The translations under genes and the position numbers were made by a program. Shown here one piece after another: positions 13,256 through 20,445 of a DNA stretch of 38,206 bases; the stretch's first letter is position 1, and each line of letters opens with the position of its first letter. Source of the stretch: Aquabacterium sp. Lineage in GTDB: Bacteria; Pseudomonadota; Gammaproteobacteria; Burkholderiales; Burkholderiaceae_C. Location of the stretch: contig SCTQ01000108.1 of the NCBI GenBank assembly GCA_004322345.1, forward strand, positions 1-38,206, read 5' to 3'. The notes beneath the pieces were generated by a model. It made no database searches, was not told the origin of the DNA, and worked only from the letters and a program-made list of their open reading frames with translations.

Positions 13256-13743
13256 GAGGCATCCTTGCCCGCGGGAGCCTGCTGGCTGCGGCGCTGCAGT
13301 TCGCGCAGCGCCGCGTCGTCGGCGACGCCGGGCAGCGTCCCGGCCGTGGGCAGCCTGGCTTTCTTCCAGCCCTTGAGCCCCGGGTCCTCGAACACGCGGA
13401 CATTCGTGAAGCCGGCGCGGCGCAAGGCCCGCGCCACCTCGTAGCCGCGGAAGTCCTTGACGCAATAGGCGATCACCGTGCGCCTGCGGTCCTCCTGGCT
13501 GAAGCGCGCCGAGGTGACTTCGCGCAGCGTCAGGTTGACCGCACCAGGCAGGCGCTCCTCCTCGAACTCGGCGGCCTCGCGCGCATCGACGAGCAGGGGA
13601 GCATGCCCGTCGCGCATCGCACCGAGTACGGCACCGTGGCCGATCTTCCGGATCAGGTCCTCCGCGCGGCATCCCGCGGCCAGCGCGAGCAGCAAGGCGG
13701 CGCAGGCCAACGCTCTGTTCCTGGAGGCTCTTTGCAGTTCCAT
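13252..13743 (-). CDS. Exported rhodanese-family sulfurtransferase, possible lipoprotein
   Basis: A 163-aa single-domain rhodanese. The N-terminus (RNRALACAALLLALAAGC) is a signal peptide that may end in a weak lipobox with Cys25. The domain runs from about residue 28 to 135, with LLVDAREAAEFEEERLPGAVN and the active-site loop beginning at Cys94 (YCVKDFRG). The catalytic cysteine is present, so sulfur or oxyanion transfer is possible. A strong ribosome-binding site (AGGAAGGGA) precedes the ATG. Exported rhodaneses accompany some ABC importers, for example YnjE with YnjBCD in E. coli, and the ABC ATPase here lies in the same operon. Substrate unknown. Confidence 0.85.
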   Translation of the reverse strand: MELQRASRNRALACAALLLALAAGCRAEDLIRKIGHGAVLGAMRDGHAPLLVDAREAAEFEEERLPGAVNLTLREVTSARFSQEDRRRTVIAYCVKDFRGYEVARALRRAGFTNVRVFEDPGLKGWKKARLPTAGTLPGVADDAALRELQRRSQQAPAGKDAS

Positions 13744-13782
13744 GTCGTATCCCTTCCTGGTTGAAGCACAGGGACGCGGGCG

Positions 13783-14877
13783 CTACCTGGAGACGGCGAC
13801 CGTGCGCGTGCCGACCCGGCCGGAAAAGCCGGTGAGGTTGACCGTGAGCAGGTGCTGCCCGGCAGACAGGCCGCGGGTGTCCCAGATCCAGGAGATCGGC
13901 GTGTAGCCGTTTTCCTCTTCCGAGACGAAGCTGCCGTCGACGAAGAAGCCGACCTCGTAGAGCGATTCCTGCAGCAGCCATCGGTCGTCCGGGTGCAGGT
14001 CCACGCTCACCCGCACTTCGTCGGGCGCCGGCGTGCCCTGGGCCAGCGCTGCGCCATCCCGGGTGCTGAGCTTGACCGAGATGCGAGGCTCGCGATCCTT
14101 GAAGCGTGCCATGTAGTGCTGACGCGCGATGCGCCGGCCGCCGCGCTCCAGCGGCTGCGCGTCGCTGCCCGGCGTGGCGGCGTCGGCGGGTTCCGGCCAG
14201 CCGCGCGCCAGCCGGTAGCTGCGATAGTCCGCGGACGGGTTGCCCGAGGTGATCACGGCAAACGCCGGCAGCCGGAAGGCGACGACCAACATCGACAGCC
14301 TGTCGGTGCGCAGGTCGACCAGGCCGGATTCGTCGAAGCCGTTCCACCGCTGCAGGTTGCGCCCTGCCGGATGCGGGCTCCAGACGGACAGCGATCGCAG
14401 CATCGCACCGCCCTTGAGCCCCACGCGGATCAGCACCCGGGCAGGCTGGGACAAGGTGTAGGAGATGTCACCCGTGGGCGCGATGCGCGGCTGCAGGTCG
14501 TCGAGCAGTTCGCCCCCCGTCGACGCGCAGGGGTTGTCCACGCCGCGCGTGCCGTCTGCCGCCTCCAGCTCGACCCGCGGGCAGTAGGCCTCGTCGGGCA
14601 CGCGCTCGCCGCGATCGTCGCGCCCGTCCCAGACCATGCCATGCTCGCCCGCCGCGGCCGCCGGCAGCACGATGCGCCGGACCACGTCCGCGTCGCCGGT
14701 CAACAGGCTCAGCACCAAGGTCCCGGGCTTGTCGGTGCGCACGGTGTAGGTCACCTGGCCGGCGCGGCCGACCTGCAGTTCGGAGGCGCTGGCCTTCAAC
14801 AGCCTCACCTCGGGATGCGCGGCCAGGGGCAGGACCAGCAGGCAGGCCGCCAGGGCCCGCGACAGACGCTTCTTCAT
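13783..14877 (-). CDS. Secreted protein with FlgD-type Ig modules
   Basis: A 364-aa exported protein with a signal peptide in the first 20-25 residues (LSRALAACLLVLPLAAHPE). It has two FlgD-type Ig repeats. The first has MVWDGRDDRGERVPDEAY at 81-98 and then TGGELLDD near 120. The second has RWNGFDESG around 177-185. The end (ISWIWDTRGLSAGQHLLTVNL) looks like a further beta-sandwich. The first two modules align with residues about 455-600 of the PKD/FlgD protein at 17805-19922 on the other strand, with similar spacing between the WDG and WNG motifs. It overlaps the upstream beta-propeller gene by 4 bases. Probably structural or protein-binding in the periplasm or at the surface; no enzymatic motif is seen. 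Confidence 0.75.
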   Translation of the reverse strand: MKKRLSRALAACLLVLPLAAHPEVRLLKASASELQVGRAGQVTYTVRTDKPGTLVLSLLTGDADVVRRIVLPAAAAGEHGMVWDGRDDRGERVPDEAYCPRVELEAADGTRGVDNPCASTGGELLDDLQPRIAPTGDISYTLSQPARVLIRVGLKGGAMLRSLSVWSPHPAGRNLQRWNGFDESGLVDLRTDRLSMLVVAFRLPAFAVITSGNPSADYRSYRLARGWPEPADAATPGSDAQPLERGGRRIARQHYMARFKDREPRISVKLSTRDGAALAQGTPAPDEVRVSVDLHPDDRWLLQESLYEVGFFVDGSFVSEEENGYTPISWIWDTRGLSAGQHLLTVNLTGFSGRVGTRTVAVSR

Positions 14878-15782
14878 GATGCACACCTCAGGTCGCGAAT
14901 GGCCGAGAACGCCGGCAGATCGACAGGCGCGCGTGCGCCATCCGCGCCCAGCCGCACCAGGCGCGAACCGGACGCCGAGGACTCGATGAAGAACACGGCG
15001 CCCGCGCACAGGGCCGGCGACAGGGCATTGCCCGGCCCGGACGTCAGCTGCCGCGGCACGCCACCTCCGGCGGCCACGCTCCACAGCTCGAAGGAGCCCG
15101 AGACGTTGCTGGAGAAGACGACGACCCGGCCATCCGTCACCGGGCTGCGCGACAGCGCGTTGAACAGCGTGAGCTGCCGTGCCGTGCCGGCGGCCAGGTC
15201 GCGCAGCCAGATCTCGACGATCAGCCGGTCGCATCCGTCGGAGCAGGCCACGCTCGCGTAGGTCAGCCAGCGTCCGCCATGGAGAAAGGGATCGTGCTGG
15301 GCCCCCGGCTGGCGCACCAGCACAGCGGACGAGGCCGCGCCCGCAGGAGCGGGCGGCCAGCGCACGATCTCGGTGTCGATGCTCTTGCCCTCGGCCATCT
15401 CCACCGCGTACAGCGTCGAGCCATCGCCCGACACGCAAGGCTGCGCGTATCCGCGCTCGCGCGTGGCCGTGGCCACGACCGCCTCGCCCTGCCCGTCCCA
15501 GGCAAGCCTGCGCACGGACCCATCGGCTGCGGAGTAGACGGCCTGGCGGGCCTGCGGTGCCAGGCAGGCCTGCCGCGGCTCCAGTGCGGTGGGCACGCGC
15601 GCCGCACTGCCGTCCGCCACCACGCGGTAGAGCGCCCAGGAGCCCGATGCCTCCTGCGCGACGAAACTCATGTGCTCGGGAAGCTTCGCGCCGGCGGCGA
15701 CTGCCGCCGCTGCATGCAGGGCGACCAGCCCCACCGCGGCGACCGCGCCCCTTCCCGGCCGCGAACGGCCTGTCCAATCCAT
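14874..15782 (-). CDS. Exported TolB/WD40-like beta-propeller protein
   Basis: A 302-aa protein with an N-terminal signal segment (AVAAVGLVALHAAAAVAAGA). It has repeated blades of the TolB/PD40 type: CVSGDGSTLYAVEM, WLRDLAAGTARQLTLFN, SPVTDGRVVVFSSNVSGSFELWSVA and GVPRQLTSGPGNALSPAL. Such propellers are usually protein-binding scaffolds in the periplasm. ATG 15782 is chosen because AGGAGG lies 6 bases upstream; the GTG at 15785 is too close to that site. Its stop overlaps the start of the FlgD-type protein, so the two are made together and may form a complex. A catalytic role is unlikely but not excluded. Confidence 0.75.
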   Translation of the reverse strand: MDWTGRSRPGRGAVAAVGLVALHAAAAVAAGAKLPEHMSFVAQEASGSWALYRVVADGSAARVPTALEPRQACLAPQARQAVYSAADGSVRRLAWDGQGEAVVATATRERGYAQPCVSGDGSTLYAVEMAEGKSIDTEIVRWPPAPAGAASSAVLVRQPGAQHDPFLHGGRWLTYASVACSDGCDRLIVEIWLRDLAAGTARQLTLFNALSRSPVTDGRVVVFSSNVSGSFELWSVAAGGGVPRQLTSGPGNALSPALCAGAVFFIESSASGSRLVRLGADGARAPVDLPAFSAIRDLRCAS

Positions 15783-15849
15783 CACCTACCTCCTGATCCG
15801 TTCTTGTCTTGCATCGTCCGCGGATGACCCGCTGCGCCTGCCCCTGCCG

Positions 15850-16329
15850 TCATGGGCCCTGGGCGCAATACCTGTCCACCTCTGCCAGCGCCCGCTCCAG
15901 CCCGCCGCGCATGGGCTGCGCCGGCATCACGCGCCGCACCGACGCCTCGAAGGCCTCGACCGCAGGGAACTCCGGCCGGCGCCACGGTGCCAGCTCCACG
16001 ATGCGTACCGCCTCGCGCAGGCGCGCGACGCAGGGGTGGTCGAGCTTCTCCAGCCGCACGGCCTCGTCGAAGGCCGTGCGCTGCCCGGTCCTGCGGAAGG
16101 TGGATTCCGGCGTGTCGATGGCCTGCCCGGGTGCAATGACCGTACCGCGCTGCACGGACTCGAACTCCGGCGCCGGGTGACGCGTGTGCGACAGCACCCA
16201 GGCCACCGCGACCGAGTCGAGCTGCCAGGGGTGCCAGGTCTGCAGGCGCTCGGCCGCGCTGGTCGCGCCCGATGCCAGCAGCGCCAGGGCCGGCATCAAT
16301 GATGCAAGTCGACGAAGCGCTCGATCCAT
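15850..16329 (-). CDS. Exported ChrB-like (chromate resistance C-terminal domain) protein
   Basis: A 159-aa protein with a signal peptide (ASLMPALALLASGATSAAE). The mature part shows the ChrB C-terminal (Chrome_Resist) pattern as I recall it: WQLDSVAVAWVLSH at 35-48, FESVQRG at 56-62, GQAIDTP at 68-74, TAFDEAV at 85-91 and DHP near 97. Known proteins of this family are described as exported, and some are fused to a rhodanese domain; here a separate exported rhodanese lies in the same operon. The first 34 bases overlap the end of the ABC ATPase gene. Whether it handles chromate is unknown; no ChrA transporter is visible nearby. Confidence 0.6.
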   Translation of the reverse strand: MDRALRRLASLMPALALLASGATSAAERLQTWHPWQLDSVAVAWVLSHTRHPAPEFESVQRGTVIAPGQAIDTPESTFRRTGQRTAFDEAVRLEKLDHPCVARLREAVRIVELAPWRRPEFPAVEAFEASVRRVMPAQPMRGGLERALAEVDRYCAQGP

Positions 16330-17009
16330 GGTGTCGCGGGCGCGCGTGCGATGTCCTGCCAGCCGCCGCACTGGGTGACGCCGCCGTTCTCGATGACCCA
16401 GAAGGGATCGGCCTGAAGGCTGCTGCGCTGGTGGCGGCCGATGTGATGGCTGACCAGGACCAGCCCCATGCCGCGCTCGCGGGCGATGGCGAAGAAGGCA
16501 TGCCCCAGTTCCTCGGCCAGCACCGGATCGAGATGGGAGAACGGCTCGTCGAGCACGGCCCATTGCGGCTGCTGGGCCATCACCCGCGCGAAGGCCAGTC
16601 GCTGGCGCTCGCCCGCCGAAAGGGACGACGGCCGGGCATGCGCGCGGTGCCCGATGCCCAGTTGCCGAAGCAACTCATGGTCTTCGTCCACGGCGCGCAA
16701 GCGCGCTCCGCGCGAGCGTGCGAAGGCCAGGTGCTCCAGTGCATCGAGATGGGGCCACAGGCCCAGATCCTGAGGCATCCACGCGAACGGGCGGCGGTGC
16801 GGCGGCAGGCCATGCAGGTCCCGCCCCTTCCAGCGCAACCCGCGCACGCTCGCCCGCGGCTCCAGCCCGAGCAACGCGCGCAGCAAGGTGGACTTGCCGC
16901 CTCCCGAGGGGCCGACGATCGTCAGCAGGCTCCCGGCATCCAGCCGCTGCCTTGCAAGATGCAGCACGAAGCCCGGCCTCTCAACCCGCACGTCGTCGAT
17001 CTCGAGCAC
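16296..17009 (-). CDS. ABC importer ATP-binding subunit
   Basis: A 237-aa ATPase. Walker A GPSGGGKST is at 33-41, the Q-loop MPQ at 78-80, signature LSAGERQ at 130-136, Walker B AVLDEPFSHLD at 151-161 and the H-loop in VSHH at 187-189. The compact size and PQDLGLWPHLDALEHLAFA region resemble YnjD/thiamine/iron-type importer ATPases. GTG 17009 is preceded by a GGAGGGGG ribosome-binding site; the frame open upstream of it is low-complexity and unlikely. The only permease and binding protein in the window are at 24463-27180 on the other strand, and they lack their own ATPase, so they are the likely partners. First gene of the minus-strand operon. Confidence 0.9.
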   Translation of the reverse strand: MLEIDDVRVERPGFVLHLARQRLDAGSLLTIVGPSGGGKSTLLRALLGLEPRASVRGLRWKGRDLHGLPPHRRPFAWMPQDLGLWPHLDALEHLAFARSRGARLRAVDEDHELLRQLGIGHRAHARPSSLSAGERQRLAFARVMAQQPQWAVLDEPFSHLDPVLAEELGHAFFAIARERGMGLVLVSHHIGRHQRSSLQADPFWVIENGGVTQCGGWQDIARAPATPWIERFVDLHH

Positions 17010-17176
17010 GCTCCCCCTCCCCGGCGAAGCACGGTTTCTATCGCGCTTTGAACATGCTGCGGGAGCCCCAACACCCCGAAATGCAGGGGTCGACATGCCA
17101 CGCGCAATCCGACCGGGCACACTGCGCGGGCAGGCGCCGAGACAGGCGCACGAGAAATCTCCGGAGGGTCCCCAAC
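17010..17176. promoter_or_regulatory. Divergent promoter region between the two surface/ABC operons
   Basis: These 167 bases separate the start of the ABC ATPase gene (minus) from the PEP-CTERM gene (plus), so both operon promoters should lie here. I see ribosome-binding sites at each end (GGAGGG at 17163-17168 for the plus gene) but no convincing -35/-10 pair or clear operator palindrome. Confidence 0.45.
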
Positions 17177-17719
17177 ATGCAATCGCGAAGCGTCCGGGCG
17201 CTGGCATCTGCAGCAGGCCTGCTGATGACCGCTGCCGCTGCCCAGGCACTGCCCGTGGATGTGTCCTACGAACTGCGCAGCCTCGGGCAGGCAGGTCGCT
17301 ACGAGTTCGTGTACACGTTCGCCAACACCTCGGCGGCCGAAGAGATCGCCGGCATCACGATCGATTTCGATCCCGCGCTCTACGACGAGGGCTCGCTGCA
17401 GCCCACCTCCGTCGCGTCGGCTCCCTGGGCCGAATCCATCCTCTATTCCGTCCCCGGCCTGCCGGCCCAGTACGACGCGTCCGTGCCCGCGGGGCAGGGA
17501 CTGGGCGCCGGCCAGGCGCGCGGCGGCTTCTCCGTCTCCTTCACCTGGCTGGGCGCCGGACTCCCGGGCCCGCAACCCTTCTCGGTCTACGACCCCGTCA
17601 GCTTCGACGTGCTCTACACCGGAACCACGGTGGCCGTCCCGGAGGCAGCGACCTTGTCGCTGTCGCTGATCGGGCTGGCCCTGCTCGCCGCAGTCCGTCG
17701 CCGCCGGCCGCGGCCCTGA
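17177..17719 (+). CDS. PEP-CTERM-sorted secreted protein (variant motif)
   Basis: A 180-aa secreted protein. A signal peptide (ALASAAGLLMTAAAAQA) precedes a beta-rich domain of about 120 residues. The C-terminus reads VAVPEAATLSLSLIGLALLA followed by an arginine cluster (RRRRPRP). This is a PEP-CTERM sorting signal in which the usual VPEPATL is VPEAATL. In this system an exosortase cleaves the motif and the protein goes to the outer surface or matrix; no exosortase is in the window. GGAGGG at 17163-17168, 8 bases before ATG 17177, supports the start. It opens the plus-strand operon. The mature domain is not recognised. Confidence 0.8.
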   Translation: MQSRSVRALASAAGLLMTAAAAQALPVDVSYELRSLGQAGRYEFVYTFANTSAAEEIAGITIDFDPALYDEGSLQPTSVASAPWAESILYSVPGLPAQYDASVPAGQGLGAGQARGGFSVSFTWLGAGLPGPQPFSVYDPVSFDVLYTGTTVAVPEAATLSLSLIGLALLAAVRRRRPRP

Positions 17720-17804
17720 TCCGGTCCTGCGCCGCCAACCAGTCCGACTCGCCGCGGGCCGATCCGACCGGCGCACGCGGTGTGCATCCCACAAGGGGCT
17801 CGCG

Positions 17805-19922
17805 ATGCTTCCAAGCACCAGAAGGCTGTTGTCCATCGGATGGCTGATGCTGTTGTGCACGGCCGTCCACGCCGCCGACCTGAGCGTCGCCAACTATGTC
17901 CTGCAATCCAGCCGGCGCGTGTCGGCCACCGATTTCGAGCTGGTCTACAAGGCGGATGTCGCCAACACCGGCCCGGCCCTGCGCAGCGTGATCGGCAGCC
18001 TGACGAGCACCAGCGCGGCCACCGTCGTCGTCGAGGGCACGCTCAGCTTCGGCGACGTGGGCTCGGGCGCGACCCGTACCAGCACGGACACCTTCACGAT
18101 CAGGCAGAACCGCACCGTCCCCTTCAATCCCTCGGCACTTGCGTGGACCATCTCGGGCACGCCGGCGACCCCCATCGCCGCCGACTTCGTATACGCCCCG
18201 GCCGGCGGCAACGCGCCGGTCGATGTCCGCTTCACCCCGGTGCCGGTCACCAACGTCGCCATCGATCGCTACGAATGGGACCTCGACGGCAACGGCAGCT
18301 TCGAGATCACCGACACCGTGGGGCGCAACCAGACTCGCCGCTTCACGGTTCCCGGCAGCTATGCGGTCGCGCTGAGGGTGACCGACAGCGAGGGCCGCAC
18401 CGACAGCACCACCAAGACCATCGTCGTCGGCAACGCCCCGCCCGCGGTGACGGCGTCCGCGGCGCCGAGCAATGGCCAGGTCCCGCTGAACGTCTCGTTC
18501 ACCGTCACGGCCACCGACAACGAGGGGGTCGCCTCCTTCGACTGGGACTTCGACGGCGACGGCACCTACGACCGCACGATCACCGGCACCAGCGGCAACA
18601 CGACCTTCTCCTACACCACGCCCGGCACCTACGGCCCGCGGGTGCGCGTGACCGACCGCATGGGAGCCAGTGCCGTGGTCTTCGTCCCCACGATGGAGGT
18701 CCGTGCGGCGCCCACGGGCAGCCCGCGCGTCACCCTGTCGGTCAACCGCGCCAGCGGAGCGGCCCCGCTGCAGGTGCGCCTGGGTGCATCGGTCTCCGAC
18801 CCTCAGGCGAAGGCCGTCCTGCGCTACGAGTGGGACGTGGATGGCGACGGCACCTACGACAACACGACGACGCTGGCCTCGTTCGACACCCTCTTCGCGA
18901 CGGCCGGGACGTACTACCCGCGCGTGCGCGCCACGATGGCGGACGGCCGCACGGCGGAGGACGCCGAGCGCGTGGTGGTCACCTCCACCCAGACCCTGGC
19001 GCTGAACACCGACACGCTGGACGTCCAGCTCGCGCAGACGGTCGAAGTGACCACGGTCCTGTCGGCGGCCAGCCGGGTCGCGCTGGTGGTCGAGCGGCGC
19101 GAAGGCGGCGTGGTCCGGACGCTGCTCCCGTACACCGACCGGCCCGCGGGCACCTACCTCGATACCTGGGACGGCAGGCGCGACGACGGCCAGTACGCGG
19201 CCGACGGCATCTACCACGTGGTGCTGCTGTACCTCGTCAACGGGACGCCGCAGCGGCTGGACCTGTCGACGACCACCGGCGGAAGCGAATACAACCCGGC
19301 CCGCACCTCGATCCCGGCGACGTTCGAGCCCTACAACGGCAAGCCGCTGGCGGTGGACTTCACGCTCACCCGTGCTTCGGAAGTCACCGCCTTCATCGGC
19401 AGCTTCAACGTCAACACGCGCTACGTCACCTTCTTCACCCGCAAGCCTTTCGGTCGCGGCACGCATCGCATCGTCTGGAACGGCGACAACGCGGAGGGGC
19501 AGATCATCAAGCCGGCGCCGGGAGATTCCTTCCTGTTCGGCATCTTCGGCTACACCCTTCCGTCCAATGGCGTGCTGGTGCGCAACGGCGTGCAGCTCAG
19601 CGGGCTCGCGTCGTCGCCGCCCATCTTCGACCCCACCGGGTACGACTCGACAGGCACGCGGCGCAATACCTGCTCGGTGCAGTTCACGCTGAGCCTGCCG
19701 GCAGCCGTCGAGCTGGCGGTGCAGGACGCCGCGAGCGGCCAGGTCGTCGCACGGGTGCAATACCCCGGCCTGGGAGCCGGCGTGCGCACGATCGCCTGGG
19801 ACGGCAAGGTGGACGGCGGCCGCTACGCGGCGCCCGGCACCTACCGGCTGGGACTGACCGCCATCCACGCCAACGGCCTGCGGTCGATGACGAGCTACGT
19901 GCTGCAGCGGATCTACTACTGA
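17805..19922 (+). CDS. Secreted multidomain protein with PKD and FlgD-type Ig repeats
   Basis: A 705-aa surface protein. Signal peptide to about residue 23; an N-terminal beta domain (25-125); three PKD-like domains (about 130-209, 211-300, 305-393), each with a Ca-binding-like DxDGDG loop (DLDGNGSFE, DFDGDGTYD, DVDGDGTYD). Three FlgD-type Ig modules follow, with tryptophans at W455 (WDGRRDDG), W558 (WNGDNAEG) and W665 (WDGKVDGG). Modules 1 and 2 align with the 364-aa protein encoded at 13783-14877. AAGGGG lies 6 bases before the ATG. It has no enzymatic motif, so a structural or adhesive role beside the RHS protein is likely. No transmembrane anchor is seen. Confidence 0.85.
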   Translation: MLPSTRRLLSIGWLMLLCTAVHAADLSVANYVLQSSRRVSATDFELVYKADVANTGPALRSVIGSLTSTSAATVVVEGTLSFGDVGSGATRTSTDTFTIRQNRTVPFNPSALAWTISGTPATPIAADFVYAPAGGNAPVDVRFTPVPVTNVAIDRYEWDLDGNGSFEITDTVGRNQTRRFTVPGSYAVALRVTDSEGRTDSTTKTIVVGNAPPAVTASAAPSNGQVPLNVSFTVTATDNEGVASFDWDFDGDGTYDRTITGTSGNTTFSYTTPGTYGPRVRVTDRMGASAVVFVPTMEVRAAPTGSPRVTLSVNRASGAAPLQVRLGASVSDPQAKAVLRYEWDVDGDGTYDNTTTLASFDTLFATAGTYYPRVRATMADGRTAEDAERVVVTSTQTLALNTDTLDVQLAQTVEVTTVLSAASRVALVVERREGGVVRTLLPYTDRPAGTYLDTWDGRRDDGQYAADGIYHVVLLYLVNGTPQRLDLSTTTGGSEYNPARTSIPATFEPYNGKPLAVDFTLTRASEVTAFIGSFNVNTRYVTFFTRKPFGRGTHRIVWNGDNAEGQIIKPAPGDSFLFGIFGYTLPSNGVLVRNGVQLSGLASSPPIFDPTGYDSTGTRRNTCSVQFTLSLPAAVELAVQDAASGQVVARVQYPGLGAGVRTIAWDGKVDGGRYAAPGTYRLGLTAIHANGLRSMTSYVLQRIYY

Positions 19923-19960
19923 GCCCGCCGGCGCGGGCAGACAGGGACGAGGTGATCGAC

Positions 19961-20377
19961 ATGAATCCACGCCTACGACGAGAGCGACTGGCCCTGGCCG
20001 TGGCGGCGGCCCTCCTGGCGCCGGCGGCGATGGCGCAGTCCGCGACCGTGGATCCGGCACGCTACGTCCAGTGCCAGATCGCCGCACGCCAGGCGACGCT
20101 GCGCGGCGTACAGGAGCGGGGCGAGCTGACTGCCCGCCAGGCTGCGAGCGACCAGTTGCGGGCCTCCGATGAGCGCGCCCGCTCGGCGGTCGATGCAGCC
20201 TTCGCGGGCTGCGGCCACACCGCCTCCGCGCTTGGCGCCTATGCGCACCGGCACGCCGCGGAGATCGAGGCGTGGCTGCAAGCCCATCCCGAGCAGCAGC
20301 AGGCCCTCGACGGCCTGCGCGCGCAGATCGAGGCACAGGCATCGCAGGTCCGTCCAGCAACGTCCACCGTCAACTGA
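19961..20377 (+). CDS. Small secreted helical protein of unknown function
   Basis: A 138-aa protein with a clear signal peptide (LALAVAAALLAPAAMAQS) and a mature part of about 113 residues. The mature part is mostly alpha-helical and alanine/glutamine/arginine-rich, with two cysteines (VQCQ and AGCG) that could form a disulfide. GAGG 8 bases before the ATG supports the start. It lies between the PKD protein and the RHS gene with short gaps, so it is probably co-transcribed and may be a periplasmic chaperone, adaptor or structural partner of the RHS protein. I recognise no family. Confidence 0.75.
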   Translation: MNPRLRRERLALAVAAALLAPAAMAQSATVDPARYVQCQIAARQATLRGVQERGELTARQAASDQLRASDERARSAVDAAFAGCGHTASALGAYAHRHAAEIEAWLQAHPEQQQALDGLRAQIEAQASQVRPATSTVN

Positions 20378-20445
20378 CCGGTAGCTGCCGGGCGGCGTGC
20401 GCCACGCGCCGGAACGGGCACACCAGGGCACAGGAGCACTCCAAG

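Noticed and set aside
17598-20360. 920-codon minus-strand frame opposite the PKD protein
   Set aside because: Antisense shadow of a gene with clear PKD and FlgD motifs.
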